Origin: Thioalkalivibrio sp.
Lineage (GTDB): Bacteria; Pseudomonadota; Gammaproteobacteria; Ectothiorhodospirales; Ectothiorhodospiraceae
Reading direction: 5' to 3'
DNA: 6,160 nt
Assembly: GCA_007119005.1 (NCBI GenBank)
Contig: SKQM01000003.1
Span: 1-6,160 of the forward strand
A model generated the notes under the pieces. It was not told the origin of the DNA and did not search any database. It saw only the letters and a program-made list of their open reading frames with translations. A program made the position numbers and the translations under genes. Position 1 is the stretch's first letter. Every line of letters starts with the position of its first letter. Shown one piece after another: positions 1 through 5,975 of this stretch.

Positions 1-565
1 AGCGGTTCGCGACCACGTGTCGCACGGCTCGCGAGCGCTGGTGCTTCTGGGGTTCCCGGATCTCGACGAGCCTGCGCGGGAGCGGCTGAAACAGCGCTTC
101 CTGGACATCTACGCCGAGCACCTGTACTTCGCGACCCGCCTGTTTCCCGGCATGGAGGAAATCCTGACCGAGATGGAGGCCCGGGGTCTGCGCCTCGGCG
201 TGGTCACCAACAAGCCCGGCTGGCTGACGATGCCGTTGATGAACGCGCTCGGCCTGACCCCGCGGTTCGCGACCATCGTCAGTGGCGACACCCTGCCCGA
301 GCGCAAGCCTTCCCCCGAGCCGATGCGCTACGCCGCACGGCAGGCGCGAGGTGAGCCCGGGGAATTCGTCTACATCGGCGACGCCGAACGGGACATCGCC
401 GCAGGGCGCGCCGCGGGGATGCACACCCTGGTCGCGGGCTGGGGCTACATCGATGCCGCCGAGAACCCGCAGTCCTGGGCCGCGGACGCGGAACTCCGGG
501 AACCAGCCGACTTCTGGTCCTGGTTCGAGCGTCTGCCCGGCGGGTCGCGATGCCTGGCGAGCTGA
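1..565 (+). CDS. gph: HAD-family phosphatase, phosphoglycolate phosphatase (Gph/MupP type), 5'-truncated
   Basis: This is the C-terminal part (187 codons read from base 2) of a HAD-superfamily hydrolase. The reading frame is open to the window edge, so the true start and the nucleophile motif I (DxDGT) lie upstream. The GTG at 17 sits inside a conserved cap-domain stretch (SHGSRALV) and is unlikely to be the start. The remaining HAD motifs are present: motif II threonine in VVTNKP (206-217), motif III lysine in ERKPSPEP (Lys codon 305-307), and motif IV GDAERD (377-394), whose acidic residues bind Mg2+. The family removes phosphate from small phospho-sugars or acids in the cytosol. Phosphoglycolate is the usual annotation, but the C-terminal 'GWGYIDAAENP…W' pattern also resembles MupP, the N-acetylmuramate-6-phosphate phosphatase of cell-wall recycling. 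The substrate therefore cannot be fixed from this fragment. The 3' end overlaps rmuC by 16 nt, suggesting co-transcription. Confidence 0.9.
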   Translation, partial: AVRDHVSHGSRALVLLGFPDLDEPARERLKQRFLDIYAEHLYFATRLFPGMEEILTEMEARGLRLGVVTNKPGWLTMPLMNALGLTPRFATIVSGDTLPERKPSPEPMRYAARQARGEPGEFVYIGDAERDIAAGRAAGMHTLVAGWGYIDAAENPQSWAADAELREPADFWSWFERLPGGSRCLAS

Positions 566-1866
566 GCGGGGTTCCCGCAGTCGTCTGGGCCTTCGCCGCC
601 GCGTTGCTGGTACTCGGTGTCGGCATCGGCCATGCCTGGGCGAGCAGCCGCCTGAACGCCCGCATCCAGATCCTGATGACCGAAAACGCCCGCCTCGAGG
701 CGGAACGCGACTACGCGGAGCTGCGCCGCGAGGACCTGCAGGCGAGCTTCGAGGAGGCCCGCGAGCAGTTGGGCAACGCCTTCTCGGCCCTGGCCAACAA
801 TGCCTTGCGCGCGAACAACGCCCAGTTTCTCCGGCTCGCCCAGTCGGTGCTGAACCAGCAGTTGCTGCGCGGCCAGCATGAACTCAGCCGCAGCGAGACC
901 CGGTTCGAGGATCTGGTGAAGCCGATCCGCGAAACGCTGGCGCGAACCGAAGCCGAACTGCGGACCATGGAGACCTCCCGCGAAACTTCCTTTGCCTCGC
1001 TAAACGAGCAACTGCGACGTCTGAGCACCGATCACGGCGAACTGCAGAAGGAGACCCGCAACCTGGTGCAGGCCCTGTCGCGCCCGGGCGTGCGTGGTCG
1101 CTGGGGCGAGCTGACCCTGCGCCGAGCGGTGGAGCTTGCCGGGATGAGCGCGCACTGCGACTTCACCGAACAGGCAGCGCTCACCGGCGAACAGGGGCGC
1201 CAGCGGCCGGACATGATCGTGCACATGCCGGGCGACCGCGCACTGGTGGTGGACGCGAAGACGCCTCTGGACGCCTACCTCGCCGCAGTGGACAGCAACG
1301 AGCCCGAGGCGCGGGCCGCCGCGCTGAAGCGCCATGCCCAGCAGCTGCGCGCACGGGTGGTCGAGCTGTCCGGCAAGCGCTACTGGGCGGGACTGGAGCA
1401 CACGCCCGAGTTCAGCGTGCTGTTCCTGCCCGGGGATCAGTTCCTGGCCAGTGCGCTGGAGCACGATCCCTCGCTGCTGGAGCAGGCGCTGGAGCGGCAG
1501 ATCCTGCTTGCCACCCCGAGCACCCTGATCGCGCTGCTGCGCGCGGTGGAATATGGCTGGCAGCAGGCGCGCCTGACCGCGCACGCGCTGGAGATCCGCG
1601 ATCTCGGCGCGGAGCTCACCACACGTCTGGGTGGGCTCACGGAACACCTTGCGCGTCTGGGGCGGGCGCTGGAGCAGGGGGCGGAGGCTTTCAACGCAAC
1701 CGTTGGCAACCTGGAACGGCAGGTGATGCCCAGTGCGCGCCGCTTTGCCGAACTCGGCATCCGTGCGCGCAAGGAGCCCCAGGTGCCGGACACGGTCGAT
1801 GTCCCGCTGCGGCGTCCTGCAGGGGGTAACGAACCGACGGCACCACCCCCCGACGATGCGCCTTGA
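550..1866 (+). CDS. rmuC: DNA recombination protein RmuC
   Basis: This is a 438-residue protein with the full RmuC layout. Residues about 9-29 form a hydrophobic N-terminal membrane anchor. Residues about 33-175 are rich in Glu, Arg, Leu and Gln and look like a coiled coil. The conserved RmuC domain follows to about residue 405, with the signature VRGRWGELTLRRAVELAGM at 181-199. The residues RPD (219-221) followed by VVDAKTPLDAY (233-243) fit a PD-(D/E)xK-like site with D221, D235 and K237. RmuC family proteins limit recombination between inverted repeats in E. coli; nuclease activity is predicted from the fold. The C-terminal tail (410-438) is proline- and acid-rich and probably disordered. 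The ATG at 550 is preferred because later starts would lose the membrane segment. It lies inside the end of gph, and no strong Shine-Dalgarno is visible, so translational coupling is likely. The 3' end overlaps hpnC by 11 nt. Confidence 0.95.
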   Translation: MPGELSGVPAVVWAFAAALLVLGVGIGHAWASSRLNARIQILMTENARLEAERDYAELRREDLQASFEEAREQLGNAFSALANNALRANNAQFLRLAQSVLNQQLLRGQHELSRSETRFEDLVKPIRETLARTEAELRTMETSRETSFASLNEQLRRLSTDHGELQKETRNLVQALSRPGVRGRWGELTLRRAVELAGMSAHCDFTEQAALTGEQGRQRPDMIVHMPGDRALVVDAKTPLDAYLAAVDSNEPEARAAALKRHAQQLRARVVELSGKRYWAGLEHTPEFSVLFLPGDQFLASALEHDPSLLEQALERQILLATPSTLIALLRAVEYGWQQARLTAHALEIRDLGAELTTRLGGLTEHLARLGRALEQGAEAFNATVGNLERQVMPSARRFAELGIRARKEPQVPDTVDVPLRRPAGGNEPTAPPPDDAP

Positions 1867-2740
1867 CCCCGAGACCGCGGACGCCTACGCACACTGCCTG
1901 CGACGGGCCGCGCGCCACTACGAGAACTTTCCGGTCGCGTCCCGCCTGCTGCCGCGACAGCTGCGCGAACCGGTGGCGGCCATCTACTGCTACGCCCGCG
2001 ACGCGGACGACATCGCGGACGAACACCCCGGGCCGGTTGAAGAACGGCGCGCGGCCTTGCGGCAGATACAAGCCCGGGTGCGCTCCCTCGGCAACCCGAC
2101 CGCGGAGACCGAACCCGAGTGGCGCGCGCTCGCCGACACCCTGCACCGCTTCGACCTTCCGGCCGGCCTGCTCACCGATCTCGCCGATGCATTCATCCAG
2201 GACCTCGACAAGACGCGCTACCAGAACTTCGGGGAGGTGATGGCCTACTGCCGGCGCTCCGCGAACCCGGTGGGCCGCCTGCTGCTGCACCTGGCGGACC
2301 GGGCCACACCGGAGAACCTGGCCTGCTCGGATGCGGTCTGTTCGGCGCTGCAACTGATCAATTTTCACCAGGACCTGCACCAGGACTTTGCCGAACACGG
2401 CCGCATCTACGTTCCGCTGGACGAAATGGCGGCGCACGGCGTGTCCGAGGCGCATTTCCGGGATCGCGTCAGCGACTTCCGCATGCGCACCCTGATGCAG
2501 TTCCAATACCGGCGCGCGGATCGTCTGCTGCGTGCAGGCGCACCGCTCGGGCGCGCGTTGCCCGGCCGGCTGGGCCTGGAAATCCGGGCGATCATTCAGG
2601 GTGGCGCCCGGGTGCTCTGGCGTTTGCGCCAGCAGGAAGACGTCTTCTCCCGGCCAAGGCTAAGGTTTGGGGACTGGCTGATCATTCTCCGGCGCAGCAT
2701 TCTTCCCCCCCGTGGGAGGCGAGCCCCCTCGGCGACCTGA
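1856..2740 (+). CDS. hpnC: Hydroxysqualene synthase HpnC (squalene/phytoene synthase family)
   Basis: This 294-residue protein belongs to the trans-isoprenyl diphosphate synthase (squalene/phytoene synthase) family. It carries the first Asp-rich motif RDADDIADE (48-56) and a second, NFHQDLHQDFAEHGRIYVP (169-187), with D173 and D177; these bind Mg2+ and diphosphate. The order hpnC, hpnD, hpnE identifies it as HpnC, which converts presqualene diphosphate to hydroxysqualene. The ATG at 1856 is chosen because the homologous part begins there; upstream in-frame codons to 1733 read as non-homologous sequence inside rmuC. The start overlaps rmuC by 11 nt and no clear Shine-Dalgarno is seen close by. 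The C-terminus is odd: residues 286-294 are encoded by the first unit of the downstream REP cluster, and the TGA stop comes from the repeat's linker. The natural end was therefore probably replaced or extended by repeat DNA. Confidence 0.92.
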   Translation: MRLDPETADAYAHCLRRAARHYENFPVASRLLPRQLREPVAAIYCYARDADDIADEHPGPVEERRAALRQIQARVRSLGNPTAETEPEWRALADTLHRFDLPAGLLTDLADAFIQDLDKTRYQNFGEVMAYCRRSANPVGRLLLHLADRATPENLACSDAVCSALQLINFHQDLHQDFAEHGRIYVPLDEMAAHGVSEAHFRDRVSDFRMRTLMQFQYRRADRLLRAGAPLGRALPGRLGLEIRAIIQGGARVLWRLRQQEDVFSRPRLRFGDWLIILRRSILPPRGRRAPSAT

Positions 2741-2781
2741 CCGCGCGGCCAGACCGGTCGCCCAGAGGGCTGGCCTCCCAC
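2712..2781. repeat. BIME module 1 (head-to-head REP pair)
   Basis: A plus-oriented 25-nt unit, a 20-nt linker (2737-2756) and a minus-oriented 25-nt unit make a 70-bp module. The two units are near-perfect inverted repeats (23 of 25 positions), so the transcript could form one long stem with the linker as loop. The linker contains the self-complementary CCGCGCGG (2741-2748). It also contributes the hpnC stop codon (TGA, 2738-2740). A following spacer holds the palindrome GGTCCGGACC (2789-2798). Confidence 0.88.
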
Positions 2782-2803
2782 AGCATCAGGTCCGGACCCC
2801 TTT

Positions 2804-2899
2804 GTGGGAGGCGAGCCCTCTCGGCGACTTTGTGGGAGGCGACCGTGTGGGAGGCGAGCCCCCTCGGCGAATTTGTGGGAGGCGAGCCCTCTCGGCGAC
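2804..2899 (+). repeat. Direct array of plus-type REP units, 28-nt period, one unit internally deleted
   Basis: Units begin at 2804, 2832, 2847 and 2875. Steps are 28, 15 and 28 nt, with TTT, CGT or ATTT between units. The short 15-nt step equals 28 minus 13. The second unit (2832-2843) lacks exactly 13 internal bases, which fits a slip or recombination between the two GGCGA copies that each unit contains. The units at 2804 and 2875 are identical; the unit at 2847 has loop CCCC instead of CCCT and ends in A instead of C. Confidence 0.85.
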
Positions 2900-2944
2900 C
2901 TGACCGCGCGGGCAAACCCGTCGCCCAGAGGGCTGGCCTCCCAC
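2875..2944. repeat. BIME module 2 (head-to-head REP pair)
   Basis: This second 70-bp module has the same layout as the module at 2712-2781: a plus unit, a 20-nt linker (2900-2919) and a minus unit. The two linkers match at 17 of 20 positions and share CTGACCGCGCGG. Conservation of the linker shows that the pair, and not just the single unit, was copied. Its plus unit is also the last member of the 28-nt array, and its minus unit is the first of the 42-nt array. Confidence 0.88.
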
Positions 2945-3028
2945 AGCATCAGGTCCGACCCGTCGCCCAGAGGGCTGGCCTCCTACAGCATCAGGTCCGA
3001 CCCGTCGCCCAGAGGGCTGGCCTCCTAC
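2920..3028 (-). repeat. Tandem array of minus-type REP units, 42-nt period, three copies
   Basis: Three minus-oriented 25-nt units start at 2920, 2962 and 3004. They are separated by two identical 17-nt spacers, AGCATCAGGTCCGACCC (2945-2961 and 2987-3003). The first unit has the GTGG head; the second and third have GTAG and are identical to each other, suggesting a recent tandem duplication of the 42-nt block. The array ends at 3028, 70 nt before hpnD. Confidence 0.88.
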
Positions 3029-3098
3029 GGGATAAATGACGATTGGCCCGTTTTCACGGTAAGGTTCTGCGCTCCGGATCCGAGTCAGCCTAGAGTCC

Positions 3099-3944
3099 AT
3101 GTCTCCCGACGAATATTGCGAACAGAAGGCGGCCCGCAGCGGGTCCAGCTTTTACTATGCCTTTCGTTTCCTCGAGCCGGAGCGCCGCCGGGCGATCACG
3201 GCCCTTTACGCCTTCTGCCGCGAGGTCGACGACATCGTCGATGACTGCCGTGAGCCATCGGTGGCGTTGGCAAAACTCGACTGGTGGCGCGACGAGGTGG
3301 AGCGGATGTTCAAGAGCGAGCCGCGGCATCCGATCGCGCGCGCACTCGCACCCCACCTGGCCCCGTTTGACCTCGCGCAAGAGTATTTCGAGGAAATCAT
3401 CGATGGCATGCAGATGGACCTGGATTACGACGCCTACCCGGACTTCGCCACCCTCTCCCTGTACTGCTACCGTGCCGCCAGCGTGGTCGGGCTCCTCTCG
3501 GCACGCATCTTCGGATTCTCGGATCGGCGCACGCTCAAATACGCGCACGATCTCGGAATGGCCCTGCAACTCACCAACATCCTGCGGGACGTGCACGAGG
3601 ATGCCGTCCGCGGCCGGGTGTACATCCCGCTCGACGAACTCGAGCGGTTCGGCGTGAAGCCCGAGGAATTCCGGACCAACATCACCCGCGATGCACACCG
3701 GGAACTGTTTGCCTATCAGGCCAAACGGGCCAAGGAACATTACGACCGCGCGCTCGCCCACCTGCCCGAGGCGGACCGCCATGCCCAGCGCCCCGGGTTG
3801 ATCATGGCCGCGATCTACCGAACCCTGCTGGATGAGATCGAGCGCGATGGGTACCGGGTCCTGGAGCATCGCGTCCACCTGACCCCGTTGCGCAAGCTCT
3901 GGATCGCGTGGCGCACCGCGCGCAGTGCGCGGCGGAAAAAGTGA
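3099..3944 (+). CDS. hpnD: Presqualene diphosphate synthase HpnD
   Basis: This 281-residue squalene/phytoene synthase family enzyme condenses two farnesyl diphosphates to presqualene diphosphate, the first step of the HpnCDE route. Visible signatures are SGSSFYYAFRFL (14-25), the first Asp-rich motif EVDDIVDD (42-49), the YCYRAASVVG stretch (122-131) and the second motif QLTNILRDVHEDAVRGRVYIP (157-177), with D164 and D168 as metal ligands. Length is normal for HpnD. The C-terminus is very basic (RTARSARRKK), which may favour contact with the membrane; this is inference. The ATG at 3099 gives the expected N-terminus. hpnD is separated from hpnC by the REP cluster and joined to hpnE by a 4-nt GTGA overlap. 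It is a distant paralogue of hpnC, distinguished mainly by the SGSSF and NILRD motifs. Confidence 0.95.
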   Translation: MSPDEYCEQKAARSGSSFYYAFRFLEPERRRAITALYAFCREVDDIVDDCREPSVALAKLDWWRDEVERMFKSEPRHPIARALAPHLAPFDLAQEYFEEIIDGMQMDLDYDAYPDFATLSLYCYRAASVVGLLSARIFGFSDRRTLKYAHDLGMALQLTNILRDVHEDAVRGRVYIPLDELERFGVKPEEFRTNITRDAHRELFAYQAKRAKEHYDRALAHLPEADRHAQRPGLIMAAIYRTLLDEIERDGYRVLEHRVHLTPLRKLWIAWRTARSARRKK

Positions 3945-5290
3945 GCGGACATCCCGTCGCGGTGGTCGGTGCCGGCTGGGCGGGACTGACCGCCGCGCTG
4001 GTCCTCTCCCGGGCCGGGCAGCCGGTCGTACTGATCGAGGCCGCCGCCACGGCCGGCGGCCGGGCGCGCACGGTGGAGATCGACGGGGCGCGGCTGGATA
4101 ACGGTCAACACATTCTGGTGGGTGCCTGCCGCCACGCACTGGCACAGATGCGCGCGGTTGGCGTCAACCCGATCCTGGCGCTGCACCCGGTTCCGTTTCG
4201 CCTGCTGATGCGCCGGCGGGTGCCTGATGCCGCACCCGAAAGCCACCTGTTGGCTCCCCGCTCGACCCGCAGCCGGGATCTGGCTGCGGCCCTGTACGAC
4301 GCGAGCCGGGGTGCGGCAATGCCACGCCGTCTGCTGGGACTGCCCGGTGCCTGGCGGATGCTGCATCGGCCACTGACCCGCGACCTGCCCGTCGCAGACT
4401 GGCTCCGGAAAAGCTGGCAGCCAGCACAATTGATCGAAAGGTTCTGGAATCCCCTATGCCTGGCGGTGATGAACACACCGCCCGCAGACGCCTCGGCACG
4501 CGCCTTCCAGAGCGTGCTGCGGCAGAGCCTGATGTCCGGCGAATCCGCCGCCCGTCTGCTGATCCCGCGCCGGCCGCTGGGCGAACTCTTCCCTGAGCCG
4601 GCGCTGCAGCAGCTGCGTACCCTGGGTGCCACGGTGCAGCTGTCGACCCGTGTCCAGGGAATCGATCTCATGGGCGAAGACGGTTTTTTGCTGAACCTGC
4701 GGGGCGGTGCCACTCTGCCGGCCCGCCAGGTAGTCCTCGCCACCCCGCCCCGGAGCGCCGAACGCCTGTTGCCAACGCTGCCAGTCTTGGCGCCGCTGCG
4801 TCGCAACCTCGGCAACATCCGCGAGCGTTCCATCTGCACCGTCTATCTCCGTTACCCGAAGCCTCTCCCCGAGCTGCCGCCCCTGACCGGCCTGCTGGAC
4901 CAGCACGGTCAGTGGCTGCTGCCGCGCCGCCTCGCGGGAGAACCCCACTGGGTAGCGGTCGTGATTTCCGCGGCCGAAACGTACCCGGCGCCCGACGCCG
5001 AGAGTCGCTGGCGCCGCGTGGGCCGCGAACTTGCCGAGACCTTCCCTGGCCTGGGCGAGCCGGAACACGGACGCGTCGTCTGCGAGAAGATGGCGACCCT
5101 TGACGCCCGTTCCGGCATTGACGATCTGCGGCCGGACACGCGCACCGCACTACCGGGGCTCTACCTGGCGGGCGACCACTGCGTCCGGGGCCTGCCTTCG
5201 ACGCTTGAGGCGGCGGTGCAGAGCGGCCAGAAAGCCGCGGCCGCAGCGATCACCGACGGCGTTCCGGACCTCGCCCAGGGCCCGGACTGA
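3941..5290 (+). CDS. hpnE: Hydroxysqualene dehydroxylase HpnE (FAD-dependent)
   Basis: This 449-residue flavoprotein of the amine oxidase/phytoene desaturase-like family reduces hydroxysqualene to squalene, the last HpnCDE step. The N-terminal Rossmann FAD motif is VAVVGAGWAGLTAAL (G10, G12, G15), with E33 at the end of the second strand to bind the ribose and GGR at 39-41. The LDNGQHILVG stretch (52-61) is typical of HpnE. The C-terminal FAD contact is LYLAGDHCVRG (407-417) with G411-D412. The GTG at 3941 is preferred because it overlaps the hpnD TGA as GTGA, a common coupling arrangement, and gives a short leader before the Rossmann strand. A GTG at 3908 would add 11 residues and a 37-nt overlap. 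No strong Shine-Dalgarno is visible for either. The gene ends 40 bp before the convergent response regulator. Confidence 0.94.
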   Translation: MSGHPVAVVGAGWAGLTAALVLSRAGQPVVLIEAAATAGGRARTVEIDGARLDNGQHILVGACRHALAQMRAVGVNPILALHPVPFRLLMRRRVPDAAPESHLLAPRSTRSRDLAAALYDASRGAAMPRRLLGLPGAWRMLHRPLTRDLPVADWLRKSWQPAQLIERFWNPLCLAVMNTPPADASARAFQSVLRQSLMSGESAARLLIPRRPLGELFPEPALQQLRTLGATVQLSTRVQGIDLMGEDGFLLNLRGGATLPARQVVLATPPRSAERLLPTLPVLAPLRRNLGNIRERSICTVYLRYPKPLPELPPLTGLLDQHGQWLLPRRLAGEPHWVAVVISAAETYPAPDAESRWRRVGRELAETFPGLGEPEHGRVVCEKMATLDARSGIDDLRPDTRTALPGLYLAGDHCVRGLPSTLEAAVQSGQKAAAAAITDGVPDLAQGPD

Positions 5291-5306
5291 GCGGCTGGTA
5301 TTCTCA

Positions 5307-5323
5307 GAACCGGAAAACGGTTC
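5307..5323. terminator. Possible bidirectional hairpin between hpnE and response regulator
   Basis: A 6-bp perfect stem, GAACCG paired with CGGTTC, closes a GAAAA loop in the 40-bp gap between two convergent genes. An outer pairing of GGCTG (5293-5297) with CAGCC (5332-5336) could lengthen it. Position suits a shared terminator, but neither strand has a clear T-run after the stem, so intrinsic termination is uncertain. Confidence 0.4.
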
Positions 5324-5330
5324 CGCTGGG

Positions 5331-5975
5331 TCAGCCACGGTCTGCGCGTCTCGGTTCCTCCGCGGAACCGGCCGGCAAGGACGCGGCGATCTGGCAGAGA
5401 TCGGGGATGCTGTCCGCGTGCATCTTCTCCATCACCCGCGCACGGTACTTTTCCACGGTCCGCGGGCTGATCTCCAGTTGCCGTGCGATCTCCTTGTTGC
5501 TGAGGCCCTCGGTCACCAGGTGCATCACCTCGAGCTCCCGGCCCGTCAGCTGACGGGCCCGATGCGCGATCGAGAGCAGCCACTCCTTCTCGTCCCGTCG
5601 GCGCCGGTCCAGCGCGATCGCCTCTTCGATTCTCGCCACCAGCGCCTCGGAGGTGAACGGCTTTTCGACGAAATCGACCGCTCCGCCCTTCAGCGCGCGG
5701 ACGGTGGTCGGAATATCCCCGAATGCGGAGATGAAAATCACCGGCAACGTGCAACCCTGGGCCTGCAAAGCCTCCTGCACCTCCAGCCCCCCCATCCCGG
5801 GCATCCGCAGGTCCAGCAGCAGGCAACCGGGCTGCGCCGGATCCAACGCCTCGAACATCTCCCCAGCCGACGCATAGGCTTTCACCTCGTACCCGGCAAG
5901 CCCCAGCGCCAGCGTCAGGGATCGGCGCATCGCGGGGTCGTCGTCGAGCAGAATCACCGCGGGTGTGTCGTTCAC
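5331..5975 (-). CDS. FixJ-family response regulator (receiver plus LuxR-type HTH)
   Basis: This 214-residue cytosolic transcription regulator has a receiver domain at about 5-120, with acidic pocket D11-D13, phosphoacceptor D55 in LLLDLRMPGMGG, S83 in FISAFGD and K105 in VEKPF. A short linker follows, then a LuxR/FixJ helix-turn-helix at about 141-198 (LTGRELEVMHLVTEGLSNKE, then ISPRTVEKYRARVMEKM). Phosphorylation by the adjacent kinase should release DNA binding. The FixJ class answers many signals (oxygen, carboxylates and others), and the target genes cannot be read here. The GTG start at 5975 overlaps the kinase stop by 4 nt (GTGA on the minus strand). A GGGGA ribosome-binding-like stretch lies 6 nt upstream, supporting this start. 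The gene converges on hpnE, so direct control of the hpn genes is not implied. Confidence 0.95.
   Translation of the reverse strand: MNDTPAVILLDDDPAMRRSLTLALGLAGYEVKAYASAGEMFEALDPAQPGCLLLDLRMPGMGGLEVQEALQAQGCTLPVIFISAFGDIPTTVRALKGGAVDFVEKPFTSEALVARIEEAIALDRRRRDEKEWLLSIAHRARQLTGRELEVMHLVTEGLSNKEIARQLEISPRTVEKYRARVMEKMHADSIPDLCQIAASLPAGSAEEPRRADRG

Larger units (their letters stand above)
2712..3028. repeat. REP/BIME repeat cluster between hpnC and hpnD
   Basis: The cluster has eight full 25-nt units and one shortened unit. Plus-oriented units are at 2712-2736, 2804-2828, 2832-2843 (shortened), 2847-2871 (last base A instead of C) and 2875-2899. Minus-oriented units are at 2757-2781, 2920-2944, 2962-2986 and 3004-3028. 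Read in its own orientation, each unit starts with GTGG or GTAG, continues GAGG, then a 4-bp stem with a 4-nt loop, and full units end GCGA(C/A). This head tetranucleotide plus imperfect palindrome is the pattern of REP elements mobilised by RAYT (TnpA-REP) tyrosine transposases. No RAYT gene is present here. The cluster overlaps the last 29 nt of hpnC, including its stop codon. The open frames running through it in several directions come from the repeats and are not genes. Confidence 0.93.
2741..3098. other. Non-coding gap between hpnC and hpnD
   Basis: This 358-bp gap breaks an otherwise overlapping gene block. The first 288 bp are REP cluster. The last 70 bp (3029-3098) are unique sequence leading into hpnD. 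I see no convincing -35/-10 promoter pair, riboswitch or intrinsic terminator in the unique part. An AGAG at 3092-3095 is only 3 nt from the hpnD ATG, too close for an ideal Shine-Dalgarno. The RNA of this gap could fold into one or more long hairpins because plus-type units pair with minus-type units. Confidence 0.8.

Noticed and set aside
1733..1855. Longer hpnC start at 1733
   Set aside because: The added 41 residues are out-of-frame rmuC sequence, basic and without family similarity; the ATG at 1856 gives the expected N-terminus and a short overlap.
1691..2506. 271-codon minus-strand open frame opposite rmuC and hpnC
   Set aside because: It covers the conserved coding parts of two real genes and shows no recognisable domain; it is explained by the GC-rich third codon positions of the opposite strand.
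2804..3028. CRISPR-like array of regular repeats
   Set aside because: Spacers are identical or only 3-4 nt, repeats occur in both orientations, and units begin with the REP head GTGG/GTAG. Unique spacers are absent.
3043..3065. Possible promoter before hpnD (TTGGCC with downstream TAAGGT)
   Set aside because: The spacing between the two boxes is about 11 nt and both match the consensus poorly, so it is not supportable from sequence alone.
2119..3244. Long open frames running through the repeat cluster on both strands
   Set aside because: Their predicted proteins are translated repeat units plus antisense or off-frame stretches of hpnC and hpnD. They lack known motifs and overlap well-supported genes.
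3090..4145. 351-codon minus-strand open frame opposite hpnD
   Set aside because: It lies antisense to hpnD and early hpnE, has low-complexity Arg/Pro/Gly-rich content and no family signature. Long antisense frames are common in GC-rich genes.
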